From: Syntrophomonadaceae bacterium
GTDB taxonomy: Bacteria > Bacillota > Dethiobacteria > DTU022 > UBA8154
Direction: 5' to 3'
Length of the DNA: 38,529 nucleotides
NCBI GenBank assembly: GCA_007135125.1
Contig: SLJK01000080.1
Span: forward strand, 1 to 38,529
Part shown: positions 8,209-15,619 of the stretch, piece by piece
Numbering within the stretch: the stretch's first letter is position 1
How the letters are laid out: each line of letters starts with the position of its first letter
The notes under the pieces: model-generated
Told to the model about the DNA's origin: nothing
The model's input: only the letters and a program-made list of their open reading frames with translations
Database searches by the model: none
Made by a program: the position numbers and the translations under genes

Positions 8209-8697
8209 TCAAAAAAACAGGTTTTCCAGGGTATGGGCTACTGCACCAGCCGCCACACAAAAAGGCACGCTTAATCCCATTCTCAGCAGGGCAAAACGAG
8301 GGCCAAGAAAACCTACTTCATAAGGCGTTTTGCTCAGCGACAAAAGAGTCCATCCTGTAATAAGTGACACCGTTGTACCCATACCCGCCCCGGCTCCGTA
8401 AATTGAGGCGATAATGGGAAAAGATGCGTAAGGTCCCATTGCCAAAAGCATCCCCCCAAGTGTCCCCAACAGGACACCCTTCAGGCCAGCCTCCCGGGCC
8501 AGCCATTGATGCACAAACTCTTCAGGGATAAGGGCTTCTAACATCCCTGCCAAAATAAAGGCTGCCAAAATCACGGGCAAAACCGCAACAAGTTGCTGAA
8601 TACCACTGCTCAGCCCCTGAATATGATGCTTCCGGCGAGTATTAACCCAGAACAGGGCCAGGCCAATAATAAGAAGGACCAGAGCGGGTAACAGCAT
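8209..8697 (-). CDS. Half-size permease (COG0701/ArsP_1-like), second subunit
   Basis: 162-aa membrane protein with about five hydrophobic segments: an N-terminal one (LPALVLLIIGLALFWV), then VLPVILAAFILAGML, GTLGGMLLAMGPYASFPIIASIYGAG, a GWTLLSLS segment and a C-terminal one. The pattern matches one half of the predicted permease family COG0701 (UPF0718/ArsP_1-like), which normally has two such repeats in one chain. It starts in a TAATG overlap with the end of the preceding gene, indicating translational coupling. Substrate unknown; the cysteine motif seen in many full-length members is replaced here by GPYASFP. Confidence 0.7.
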   Translation of the reverse strand: MLLPALVLLIIGLALFWVNTRRKHHIQGLSSGIQQLVAVLPVILAAFILAGMLEALIPEEFVHQWLAREAGLKGVLLGTLGGMLLAMGPYASFPIIASIYGAGAGMGTTVSLITGWTLLSLSKTPYEVGFLGPRFALLRMGLSVPFCVAAGAVAHTLENLFF

Positions 8698-9224
8698 TAT
8701 TCTTCCCCCTTATTCTCAAAGAACCTATCCATTTTTCCCGGAACAATATAGCGGGCCAATAAGCCCATCAAAATGGGCACCGGTATGGTAATTACATTTC
8801 TCAAAAGGGCAATTCCGGGATGAATCAGGCCTATTTCCATGGGGATACGTGCAAAATCATAGACGTGCTTGCCTGAAAGAAAAGATAAAAAAAGGTAAAA
8901 AGGTAGCTTCCCTCCTTTAAAGCTAACCAGGAAAGGGTAATAAACATAAGGGGGCCCGGGGAACAGACCACCGGCCAGTGCCCCCAAAATTATCCCTTTG
9001 AACCCAGAAAATCTCTGTAAGAAATTATTGATCGTATCCCCTGAGACCAGTACCTGGAGCTGACCGATCATAAAAAATGCAGCCAGCAGCAGAGGCAGCG
9101 CTCGCAAAAAAGTGCTTATACTATTTAAAAACCCTTCTGTTACCAAAGAAAAACCGCCGGTAATATAGGCGGATAGAACAAGGGCAATAGTAGCAACGGG
9201 AAGAACCACGAAAGAACCCCTCAT
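8697..9224 (-). CDS. Half-size permease (COG0701/ArsP_1-like), first subunit
   Basis: 175-aa membrane protein homologous in layout to the downstream gene: RALPLLLAAFFMIGQLQVLV, then FKGIILGALAGGLFPGPPYVYYPFLVSFKGG, then a C-terminal HPGIALLRNVITIPVPILMGLL. The two proteins together would make one full permease. ATG start with GGAGGT 6 nt upstream. It follows the HDAC-like gene by 73 nt on the same strand. The extreme C-terminus is charged (KMDRFFENKGEE), probably cytoplasmic. The family includes organoarsenical exporters, but no arsenic-specific residue can be shown here. Confidence 0.7.
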   Translation of the reverse strand: MRGSFVVLPVATIALVLSAYITGGFSLVTEGFLNSISTFLRALPLLLAAFFMIGQLQVLVSGDTINNFLQRFSGFKGIILGALAGGLFPGPPYVYYPFLVSFKGGKLPFYLFLSFLSGKHVYDFARIPMEIGLIHPGIALLRNVITIPVPILMGLLARYIVPGKMDRFFENKGEE

Positions 9225-9297
9225 GGCAAACCTCCATCCCGGGAAACTCTATATACAAGAGCATTACCCCGGATCAGCAATATTTTGGCGTTGAACT

Positions 9298-10056
9298 TTA
9301 AACTTTACCTTCCAACCCCTCCAAAAAAGCCAGTAGCGCTTCTCCCAGGGAACGGTGATTATAACCACCTTCCAGGGCGGCGAAGAGACGGCCGTTACAC
9401 TTCTCCCCGGCATAAGTTCCAAGAAGCCTACCCATGGCACCATATTCTTCTGTAGTCAACATTCCTCCCCAGTCCTCTGCATGTCGGTCAAAACCGGCCG
9501 ACACGGCTACCAGATCAAACTCTACTTCTTCCAGGCATTTCTCCAGGTTTTCAACGAAGGAACCACCGTCACGTCCTTTAACATGACAATAATACACTGC
9601 TTTTTCACCTGTAAAGATATTAGCTGTCCCATCACCATAGTGCAGGTCAAAATCAACAATAATAGCTTTTTCAATTTGTCTTTCTTGAAGCAGCTTGCTC
9701 ACGGCTATAGCCACATTATTAAAATAACAAAAACCCCAACAGGAATCGGGACTGGCATGATGACCGGGAGGACGGCAAAGCGCAAAAGCCAACTCCCCCT
9801 CCACTGCCAACCGGGAAGCCTGCATAGCAGCGCCTGCCGCAAGCAGTGCCATACTATAAACCTGTCCTTCCCTGCGCACACTTTCCAGGTGAAAAGGATA
9901 GTGCACAAGCAACACATCATCTTCACTGCAGGGCGAAGGAGTAACAAGAGGATACCTGTCCTCTACCAATGAAAGCGCATAATCCAAACGTCCCTTTGAA
10001 GCAGCAGGGTCTCCGGTGTAAGTCTGTAAAAATTGGGGATGAAAAACAACCTTCAT
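9298..10056 (-). CDS. Histone deacetylase-family (zinc deacetylase) protein
   Basis: Arginase/deacetylase-fold enzyme expected to remove acyl groups from amines (proteins, polyamines or small molecules). Motifs in order: RPPGHHA (catalytic His pair, about residues 94-100), DFDLHYGDGT (zinc Asp and His, about 134-143), SAGFDRHAEDWGG (third zinc ligand), and GGYNHRSLGEAL near the end with the active-site Tyr. At 252 aa it is shorter than AcuC/HDAC relatives (300 or more), mainly at the N-terminus. The SD (GGGAGGAT) is 27 nt from ATG with a perfect hairpin between. It lies 99 nt after the cas6-like gene on the same strand and before two permease halves; the context does not reveal the substrate. 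Confidence 0.9.
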   Translation of the reverse strand: MKVVFHPQFLQTYTGDPAASKGRLDYALSLVEDRYPLVTPSPCSEDDVLLVHYPFHLESVRREGQVYSMALLAAGAAMQASRLAVEGELAFALCRPPGHHASPDSCWGFCYFNNVAIAVSKLLQERQIEKAIIVDFDLHYGDGTANIFTGEKAVYYCHVKGRDGGSFVENLEKCLEEVEFDLVAVSAGFDRHAEDWGGMLTTEEYGAMGRLLGTYAGEKCNGRLFAALEGGYNHRSLGEALLAFLEGLEGKV

Positions 10057-10090
10057 CAGTTTCGGTACTGCCAGAGTACCTATCCTCCCT
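10057..10090 (-). promoter_or_regulatory. Shine-Dalgarno separated from HDAC-like start by a hairpin
   Basis: Minus strand: AGGGAGG, 3 nt, hairpin GGTACT-CTGGC-AGTACC (17 nt, 6-bp stem), 7 nt, ATG. Linear spacing is 27 nt; folded spacing is about 10. An in-frame CTG inside the hairpin loop is the only alternative start near normal spacing. Confidence 0.6.
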
Positions 10091-10155
10091 TCACATATAT
10101 TATTCTTCTCAGGTTTTAATACATATACTTCTGCTGCACAGCCTACCTAAAATGC

Positions 10156-11121
10156 TCAGGTGCGCAACCTGTATCTTCCATAACCAAGTTCTGCCTTGTG
10201 CCCGAGGTGTATAAATTCGCCCAGTTTCAAAAATGGCAGGTAACCTTCCTTATTATCACCTGTATAATCAACTTTTCCCAACAGCCCCGGTAAGTTATCT
10301 GCGGTATTCTTGTTAAGTTTATCAGCGTTTGAAAAAGTAACCTGGTTCTTTTTTATCTGGACTTTCTTTGCTTTTTCGATAACTTCATGGTAGCTGATCT
10401 CCAGCTCCAGCTCCAAGAAATCATGATGAAAATAATATATCATCTGCACCCTTTTTAATAATTCTCTTAAGATGAGAAAAAAACGGGGATCATGCAAATA
10501 CTCATCTTCTTCCGCTATTAAAGCCGGAGCAAGAAAAAGGAGGGAAAAACTTTTGCTGGTAGAGTTTTCTCTTGCCCAGTCCTCTACCTGGTTCCCTTTT
10601 ATATATACCGCTGTCTTCGAAATATTATCAGCGCCATCTCCATAAATTAACTGCTGTTCTCCTGTAAAAGGATTTTCTGCCAATACGCTCTTTAAATCCA
10701 ACTTTCCTTTCCCCACAGTCAGGCCTTTTTGAACAAATTGCTGAAAAATGCGTATAAGCAGCTCAGCATATTCGGTCCCTTTACCCAATAGAACCAGGTT
10801 AAATGTAATTTTTTCACCTTTAAAATAGTCAGTTTTTTTCTCTAAAGGTGGCTTCCAAACGAAAGGCGCCGGCACCGAACCATAGCGGCGAAATCCCTGG
10901 GAAGTTGAGGCTAAATTTTCATACATTAAAGCATAGGCGCAGTGGAACTTAAGAAGGCAATCTCCACACTCATTTTTTTGCATTTTGCAGGCATGGCGGT
11001 GGAGTATTTCCTTGAATTCTTTTTGAAAAAATAAACTTACTTTATTTGAAGGAAGCACTGCTCCTTCATCCTCGGCCTCCACAATAAAACTGTAATAAGC
11101 CATCTTGAAGTCCTTGAACAC
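10156..11121 (-). CDS. cas6: Cas6-like CRISPR RNA endoribonuclease (RAMP), orphan
   Basis: 321-aa protein. The C-terminal YLPFLKLGEFIHLGHKAELGYGRYRL carries the glycine-rich G-x-G-x-x-x signature of Cas6 RAMP proteins. The N-terminal third has a Cys cluster (HACKMQKNECGDCLLKFHC) found in one large Cas6 subgroup. Cas6 cuts CRISPR precursor RNA within repeats; a His that could act as general base is present (for example in the HRHAC segment) but cannot be assigned. No CRISPR repeats or other cas genes are in the window, so it is either an orphan acting on a distant array or has another RNA target. GTG start, TAAGGAG 8 nt upstream (alternative ATG at 11103). It diverges from the RHH/TnpA-like operon. 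Confidence 0.75.
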   Translation of the reverse strand: MFKDFKMAYYSFIVEAEDEGAVLPSNKVSLFFQKEFKEILHRHACKMQKNECGDCLLKFHCAYALMYENLASTSQGFRRYGSVPAPFVWKPPLEKKTDYFKGEKITFNLVLLGKGTEYAELLIRIFQQFVQKGLTVGKGKLDLKSVLAENPFTGEQQLIYGDGADNISKTAVYIKGNQVEDWARENSTSKSFSLLFLAPALIAEEDEYLHDPRFFLILRELLKRVQMIYYFHHDFLELELEISYHEVIEKAKKVQIKKNQVTFSNADKLNKNTADNLPGLLGKVDYTGDNKEGYLPFLKLGEFIHLGHKAELGYGRYRLRT

Positions 11122-11191
11122 ATAAACAACTCCTTACGCAGCAATTAACTGCCCGCTTTTTTAATTCGACACAATTGTTTCATTATCCTGC

Positions 11192-11220
11192 TTGTCATAT
11201 TTATTCTATTATGATAGAAT
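11192..11220 (+). promoter_or_regulatory. Promoter of the RHH-TnpA-like-clpB unit
   Basis: -35 TTGTCA (11192-11197), 17 bp, -10 TAGAAT (11215-11220); each hexamer is one mismatch from consensus. Expected transcript start near 11227, about 16 nt before the RHH start. Confidence 0.7.
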
Positions 11221-11221
11221 A
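11202..11221. promoter_or_regulatory. 20-nt palindrome overlapping the promoter, candidate operator
   Basis: TATTCTAT-TATG-ATAGAATA is a perfect dyad (8-bp arms) covering most of the spacer and the -10 element. RHH proteins bind such dyads, so autoregulation by the first gene is a reasonable inference. Confidence 0.5.
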
Positions 11222-11242
11222 TCTATCCAAGGGGGTCCAAAC

Positions 11243-11401
11243 ATGAAAAACGTACAGATAAACATATCTATACCAGCCGCCTGGAAGGACATTTTAGAAA
11301 ACATGGCCCGAATATATTCTGTCGAAGAAGAAAAAACTCTCACTTACCTGGACCTGATCCGCAGAGCCATAAAGGAGAAGTATCAGTTAGATGATGAGTA
11401 A
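11243..11401 (+). CDS. Small ribbon-helix-helix-like DNA-binding protein
   Basis: 52-aa protein. The track ORF begins at an upstream TTG; ATG at 11243 has AAGGGGGT 8 nt before it. An N-terminal strand-like VQINISIP is followed by two helices (AWKDILENMARIYS and LTYLDLIRRAIKEKY), the ribbon-helix-helix (CopG/Arc) layout. It is probably a dimeric DNA-binding protein and likely controls its own promoter, which is overlaid by a palindrome. It overlaps the TnpA-like gene by 11 nt, suggesting coupled translation and a shared function. Alternative: an antitoxin-like partner of the next protein. Confidence 0.7.
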   Translation: MKNVQINISIPAAWKDILENMARIYSVEEEKTLTYLDLIRRAIKEKYQLDDE

Positions 11402-11798
11402 AAACTTCCATGTGGCAAAGGATTACATCTATTCCCTGCGCTATCACCTGGTATGGCGTCCTCGCTTCAACATTGATGTTTTGAAAAACGGAAAGAATAT
11501 TATTGAAAAGACGCTAAAAGGTGTTTGCCGGCAGTACGGATATGAGGTGCTTTATGTAGATATCAAGCAGGACTATATTCACCTTTTCTTGTCTACGGGT
11601 CCCACTGTAGCTCCGGCAGATGCTGTACGGGTATTGAAAAGCGTTACGGCAGCTTTTTTATTAAAGTACTTTCCCCAGCTGAAAGTTTTTTATGGTCTAT
11701 ATGGCTCCCTCTGGGAAAAGGACTGCTTACTAAGCACTACTTTTCAACTCGAGACGGAAACAATCCGCAAATATACAACACAAAAGAAAGGAAGGTGA
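11391..11798 (+). CDS. IS200/IS605 TnpA-like (Y1 HUH) protein with altered HUH motif
   Basis: 135-aa protein matching TnpA from end to end: YSLRYHLVWRPRF at the N-terminus, a central QDYIHLFLS where TnpA has DHVHL, LYGSLWEKD (TnpA LWS), and C-terminal ETIRKYTTQ, the helix with the nucleophilic Tyr (about Tyr128). The first HUH His is Tyr here (Tyr62-Ile-His64). Its TAT codon is one C-to-T change from CAT. Without both His the metal site, and so strand cleavage, is probably impaired, while DNA-hairpin binding might remain. No tnpB, and no clear IS ends were recognised. Placed between an RHH gene and clpB in one operon, it looks domesticated rather than mobile. A second in-frame ATG follows immediately (11394). 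Confidence 0.8.
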   Translation: MMSKNFHVAKDYIYSLRYHLVWRPRFNIDVLKNGKNIIEKTLKGVCRQYGYEVLYVDIKQDYIHLFLSTGPTVAPADAVRVLKSVTAAFLLKYFPQLKVFYGLYGSLWEKDCLLSTTFQLETETIRKYTTQKKGR

Positions 11799-11825
11799 AG
11801 CCCGCCTTATTGCGGGTATAAATTT
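11788..11825 (+). promoter_or_regulatory. Shine-Dalgarno separated from clpB start by a hairpin
   Basis: AAGGAAGGTGA (ending in the TnpA-like stop), then hairpin CCCGC-CTTATT-GCGGG (11801-11816), 9 nt, ATG at 11826. Linear spacing is about 28 nt; folded spacing is about 12. The clpB N-terminus is fixed by homology and no in-frame alternative start lies in between. Confidence 0.6.
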
Positions 11826-14435
11826 ATGGATATTAATCAATTTACCAATAAAGCAAAGGAAGCTATAGGAGCTGCTCAAAACTTGGCAGCGCGCTATCAC
11901 CACCAGCAGGTAGATTGCGAACATCTCCTGCTTGCACTCCTGGAACAGGAAGAGGGACTGGCTGCAAAACTTATTGAAAAAACCGGGTTAAACACCAAAA
12001 AAATTAAAGACACCCTGCAGGCTTACCTGAACAGGCAGCCAAAAGTATATTCGGGCGAGGGCTATGCTGAACAAATTTACATTAGCCCACGTCTGGGAAG
12101 GGTGCTGGAACACGCCAAAGAGGAATCGGCAACGTTTAAAGATGAATTTATTGGTGTAGAGCACCTGCTTCTATCCCTGCTGGAGGTTGACAAGGGAGAA
12201 TCAACTAAAATACTGAAAGATGCAGGTTTAAACAGAAACGCTCTTCTGCAAGCACTGCAAACTGTTAGAGGACACCAAAGGGTAACCAGCGCCGATCCGG
12301 AAGGCACATACGAAGCATTAACTAAGTATGGACGAGATCTAACAGAAATGGCTGCAGACGGGAAACTGGACCCCGTAATTGGCAGGGACGACGAGGTTCG
12401 TCGTGTGATACAGGTACTTTCCAGGAGGACCAAGAACAATCCTGTTCTAATAGGTGAACCCGGGGTAGGAAAAACTGCTGTCGCTGAAGGACTTGCCCAG
12501 CGAATAACCAAAAACGATGTTCCGGAAGGCCTAAAAAATAAACGCATTTTCGCCCTGGATCTCGGTGCTCTGCTTGCAGGAGCCAAGTTCAGAGGGGAAT
12601 TTGAAGAAAGGCTTAAAGCTGTACTCAAAGAGATACAGGATTCCAACGGGGAAATTTTGCTCTTTATTGATGAGCTGCATACGGTTGTAGGGGCCGGGGC
12701 TGCAGAAGGAGCTATGGACGCCAGCAATCTCCTTAAGCCCATGCTGGCCAGGGGAGAGCTTCACTGCATTGGTGCTACCACCCTGGCGGAATATCGCAAA
12801 CATATTGAAAAAGATGCTGCCCTGGAACGCCGCTTTCAGCCCGTAGTAATTGATGAGCCGGATACCGCCGACTCTATCTCCATCCTTCGCGGCTTAAAAG
12901 AACGTTACGAAGTTCACCACGGGGTACGCATTAAGGACTCGGCCCTGGTAGCCGCCGTCACATTGAGTCAGAGATACATCAGTGACCGCTTCCTGCCGGA
13001 TAAAGCGATCGACCTGGTAGATGAAGCTGCCGCCATGATAAGGGCCGAAATCGACAGCATGCCCAGCGAATTGGATGAAGTAACCAGGCGTATCATGCAG
13101 CTGGAGATAGAAAAAGAGGCCCTTAAGCTGGAAACCGATGAGGGTTCTGCTAAACGCCTGGATGAAGTTGAAAAAGAACTGACCAGACTTAAAGAAGAAG
13201 CAGAACAGCTAAAAAACCGGTGGGAAGAAGAAAAAGACGCTATCTCCCAACTCCGAAAAATTAGGGAAGAAATTGAAGAAACCAAGTTGGAGATGGAAAA
13301 GGCGGAACAAAACTACGATCTTAATCGATTGGCAGAATTAAAATATGGCAAAATGGCCCAATTGAACGAGCAGCTGAAAGAGGAAGAAGAAAAGTTACAA
13401 CAACAGCACAGCAGCGCACGCCTCTTAAAAGAAGAAGTGGACGAAGAAGATATCGCTACCGTTGTAAGCCGCTGGACAGGGATTCCCGTAAGCAAGCTTA
13501 TGGAAGGGGAAAAACAAAAAATCCTGCAGTTGGAAGATAGGCTGCATGATAGGGTGGTAGGTCAAAACGAAGCAGTTACCGCAGTTAGCGAAGCTGTGTT
13601 AAGAGCACGCTCCGGGGTTAAGGACCCCAATCGTCCTGTGGGCTCCTTTATTTTTCTTGGTCCCACCGGCGTAGGAAAAACCGAGTTGGCACGATCACTG
13701 GCTTTTGTTCTTTTTGATGACGAAAATGCCATGGTTCGTCTTGATATGTCGGAATACATGGAAAAACACTCTGTAGCACGACTTATAGGAGCACCTCCAG
13801 GTTATGTAGGGTATGAAGAAGGAGGACAGTTAACCAACGCCATACGCAGAAAACCTTTTTCCGTTATACTGTTTGACGAAATAGAAAAAGCGCACCAGGA
13901 CGTATTCAATGCCCTCCTACAAATACTTGATGACGGGCGTTTAACTGATTCCCAGGGACGGACGGTTGACTTTCGGAACACTGTATTAATTATGACTTCT
14001 AACCTGGGGAGCGAAATAATAATGGAAGCCGATATGGAGAACGAAGAATCCTTTAGCAAAGCAAAGGAACAGATTTTAAACCGGCTGCGTTCCTTTTTCA
14101 GGCCGGAATTCTTAAACAGGGTAGACGAAATAGTAACCTTCCACCCACTCGGCATGGAACACCTGCGGAAAATTGTCAAAATCCAGGCTGGTTTGCTGCA
14201 GCATAGACTTCAGGAACAGAATATCAAGCTTGAACTAACCGCAGAAGCAGAGGAATATTTGGCCGCTGTTGGGTATGATCCCATATATGGAGCCAGACCC
14301 CTGAAACGAACCATACAGAAAGAACTGGAGACCCAGCTCGCCAAACAACTTCTGGGCGGGACATTCAAAACGGGGGACAAGATAATCGTAGACAGTAAAG
14401 ATGAGGGTCTTGTCTTCCGGGTTGCAGAAGAATAA
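11826..14435 (+). CDS. clpB: Chaperone ClpB (AAA+ disaggregase)
   Basis: Hexameric ATP-driven protein disaggregase that works with DnaK. The 869-aa length is standard. An N-terminal Clp-N repeat domain comes first ([14 protein letters not shown] start). The first AAA+ module has Walker A GEPGVGKT (about 210) and Walker [10 protein letters not shown] charged coiled-coil M domain (about 400-530) distinguishes ClpB from ClpA/C. The second AAA+ module has GPTGVGKT (about 610), [11 protein letters not shown] and the C-terminal RPLKRTIQ sensor segment. I see no CIRCE or CtsR operator upstream; transcription probably comes from the RHH promoter, so the RHH protein may influence a stress chaperone. 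A hairpin sits between its SD and start codon. Confidence 0.98.
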   Translation: MDINQFTNKAKEAIGAAQNLAARYHHQQVDCEHLLLALLEQEEGLAAKLIEKTGLNTKKIKDTLQAYLNRQPKVYSGEGYAEQIYISPRLGRVLEHAKEESATFKDEFIGVEHLLLSLLEVDKGESTKILKDAGLNRNALLQALQTVRGHQRVTSADPEGTYEALTKYGRDLTEMAADGKLDPVIGRDDEVRRVIQVLSRRTKNNPVLIGEPGVGKTAVAEGLAQRITKNDVPEGLKNKRIFALDLGALLAGAKFRGEFEERLKAVLKEIQDSNGEILLFIDELHTVVGAGAAEGAMDASNLLKPMLARGELHCIGATTLAEYRKHIEKDAALERRFQPVVIDEPDTADSISILRGLKERYEVHHGVRIKDSALVAAVTLSQRYISDRFLPDKAIDLVDEAAAMIRAEIDSMPSELDEVTRRIMQLEIEKEALKLETDEGSAKRLDEVEKELTRLKEEAEQLKNRWEEEKDAISQLRKIREEIEETKLEMEKAEQNYDLNRLAELKYGKMAQLNEQLKEEEEKLQQQHSSARLLKEEVDEEDIATVVSRWTGIPVSKLMEGEKQKILQLEDRLHDRVVGQNEAVTAVSEAVLRARSGVKDPNRPVGSFIFLGPTGVGKTELARSLAFVLFDDENAMVRLDMSEYMEKHSVARLIGAPPGYVGYEEGGQLTNAIRRKPFSVILFDEIEKAHQDVFNALLQILDDGRLTDSQGRTVDFRNTVLIMTSNLGSEIIMEADMENEESFSKAKEQILNRLRSFFRPEFLNRVDEIVTFHPLGMEHLRKIVKIQAGLLQHRLQEQNIKLELTAEAEEYLAAVGYDPIYGARPLKRTIQKELETQLAKQLLGGTFKTGDKIIVDSKDEGLVFRVAEE

Positions 14436-14521
14436 TTGAGGAAGCATAAAATAAAACAGGCGCCACACAGCTGCTTTCAGGCTTCACTACAAAACTGAAA
14501 TATTGTAAGTATTTCATAAAA

Positions 14522-14555
14522 ATGGGGGGTGCAAGAACTATACTGCACCCCCCAT
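14522..14555. terminator. Convergent terminator hairpin, clpB / antiporter operon
   Basis: ATGGGGGGTGCA and TGCACCCCCCAT form a 12-bp stem. Five T residues follow on the minus strand, so it best serves the antiporter operon (ends at 14612). It may also stop clpB transcripts, although the plus side lacks a T run. Confidence 0.75.
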
Positions 14556-14611
14556 CGCAATTTAAGCAAGAGTAAATACCTTTGGCTTTTTAACAAACAG
14601 CCTCCGGGTCT

Positions 14612-14917
14612 TTAATCCTTGCCACTTTGGATGCCCCATAAAACCATGATGGCCATAACAGCAGAAAAAAGCACCGTAGTTTCCAGCATGGTATCATAAG
14701 CACGGTAATCAAGAAGCACGTTAGTGACAAAGTTGAGCCCCCCACTTTCAGTCACGCTCTGATCCACGTAACGCCGCATAACATAGTTGTTGGTAGGGTT
14801 ATCAACTTCTCCGTACGCCGGCATCTCCATTACAGTCATAAACAATACTAAAGCCACCATAACGACCAGAAGCACAATAAAAGCCATATAAATTACTTCA
14901 CGCATTTTAATGTTCAA
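14612..14917 (-). CDS. Antiporter subunit, MbhE-like (MrpA C-terminal part)
   Basis: 101-aa membrane protein with a hydrophobic N-terminal helix (MAFIVLLVVMVALVLFMTV), a polar middle (VDNPTNNYVMRRYV) and a C-terminal helix (TMLETTVLFSAVMAIMVLW). It corresponds to the last domain of MrpA or to MbhE of membrane-bound hydrogenases. TTG start with GGGAGGCG about 8 nt upstream, overlapping the previous stop in TTGA. It is last in the operon, before the terminator hairpin. Assignment rests on the YRAYDTMLETT-type motif and gene order. Confidence 0.75.
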   Translation of the reverse strand: MNIKMREVIYMAFIVLLVVMVALVLFMTVMEMPAYGEVDNPTNNYVMRRYVDQSVTESGGLNFVTNVLLDYRAYDTMLETTVLFSAVMAIMVLWGIQSGKD

Positions 14918-15162
14918 TTCGGTCGCCTCCCCACCTTGGATACTACTGTAATCATAATAATAGCCACTCCCACTCCAACAGCCGCTTCCGTGATCGCAAT
15001 ATCGGGAGAGTTGAGCTGCTGCCAGACAAGCGACATAATCGTACTGTATCCCGCAAAAATAATCACCACGTAAAGCAGATCTTCAAAAATAAAAACAGAG
15101 AGAGCCGCAACCACCAACAAGATCATGAGAAGGAAAAATATATATTCAGAAAAAATAACCAT
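14914..15162 (-). CDS. Antiporter subunit, DUF4040/MbhD-like (MrpA C-terminal part)
   Basis: 82-aa three-helix membrane protein. The final helix region NSPDIAITEAAVGVGVAIIMI is the conserved signature of the DUF4040/MbhD domain, with the acidic Asp and Glu in the membrane thought to take part in ion movement. The track start lies 22 codons upstream; MVIFSEYIFFLL (ATG 15162) has GAGGGGGA at good spacing and starts 1 nt after the mnhG stop. In canonical Mrp systems this domain is fused to the C-terminus of MrpA; here it is a separate gene. Confidence 0.85.
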   Translation of the reverse strand: MVIFSEYIFFLLMILLVVAALSVFIFEDLLYVVIIFAGYSTIMSLVWQQLNSPDIAITEAAVGVGVAIIMITVVSKVGRRPN

Positions 15163-15163
15163 A

Positions 15164-15532
15164 CTATTCCCCCTCCTCTCCCTTAAAAAAATCTCCCTCT
15201 TCCTCTTCGTAATAAGTGCTGACCACAAAACTTCCTTCTGCCAGTGAAGTACCCCTTACATAAGCTGTTTTAGTAATAATATGTGTTATCACGGGGTTAA
15301 TTACGACAGTTAAAGCACCCATTAACAAAAGCTTCACCACATTGGTCGTCCCGGGAACGATTAAAACCAGTCCTAGAATGATCAAACCAACTCCCATGGT
15401 GTCACACTTGCCGAGAGCATGGAGCCTGTTGTAAACGTCCGGAAGACGTATCAAGCCTACCACCCCTACGGTCAGAAAGAAAAAACCCCCACTCATCAAT
15501 ATAATAGCTATAATTTCCCTTATTCCCTCCAT
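15164..15532 (-). CDS. mnhG: Na+/H+ antiporter subunit MnhG/MrpG
   Basis: 122-aa membrane subunit; the signature GLIRLPDVYNRLHALGKCDTMG lies in the first third, followed by two further helices and an acidic tail (YYEEEEGDFFKGEEGE). Start at ATG 15532 (MEGIREII); the track ORF extends 19 codons upstream without support. Unlike its neighbours, which are spaced 1-9 nt apart or overlap, it is separated by 87 nt from mnhF. Its SD (GGAGGAGGTG) is 34 nt from the ATG with a hairpin in between. Part of the multisubunit cation/proton antiporter. Confidence 0.92.
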   Translation of the reverse strand: MEGIREIIAIILMSGGFFFLTVGVVGLIRLPDVYNRLHALGKCDTMGVGLIILGLVLIVPGTTNVVKLLLMGALTVVINPVITHIITKTAYVRGTSLAEGSFVVSTYYEEEEGDFFKGEEGE

Positions 15533-15576
15533 ATCAAGTTCCGCAAGGCAATCCTGTCGGAAACCGCACCTCCTCC
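15533..15576 (-). promoter_or_regulatory. Shine-Dalgarno separated from mnhG start by a hairpin
   Basis: Minus strand: GGAGGAGGTG, 4 nt, hairpin TTCCG-AC-AGG-ATTG-CCT-TG-CGGAA (24 nt, 8 bp with a 2x2 internal loop), 6 nt, ATG. Linear spacing is 34 nt; folded spacing is 10. No in-frame ATG, GTG or TTG lies in between. Confidence 0.6.
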
Positions 15577-15619
15577 GGATCATTCTCAAGCAAACTGCTG
15601 CAGAGCTACCAATTATAAA

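Noticed and set aside
10156-11121. A CRISPR array near cas6
   Set aside because: I looked on both sides for regularly spaced direct repeats and saw none.
11122-11825. Complete IS200/IS605 insertion sequence
   Set aside because: No tnpB, no clear left and right end hairpins with cleavage sites, an extra RHH gene with its own promoter, and a changed HUH motif.
12077-12742. 221-aa minus-strand ORF inside clpB
   Set aside because: Ser/Arg-rich composition typical of an antisense shadow of the clpB frame.
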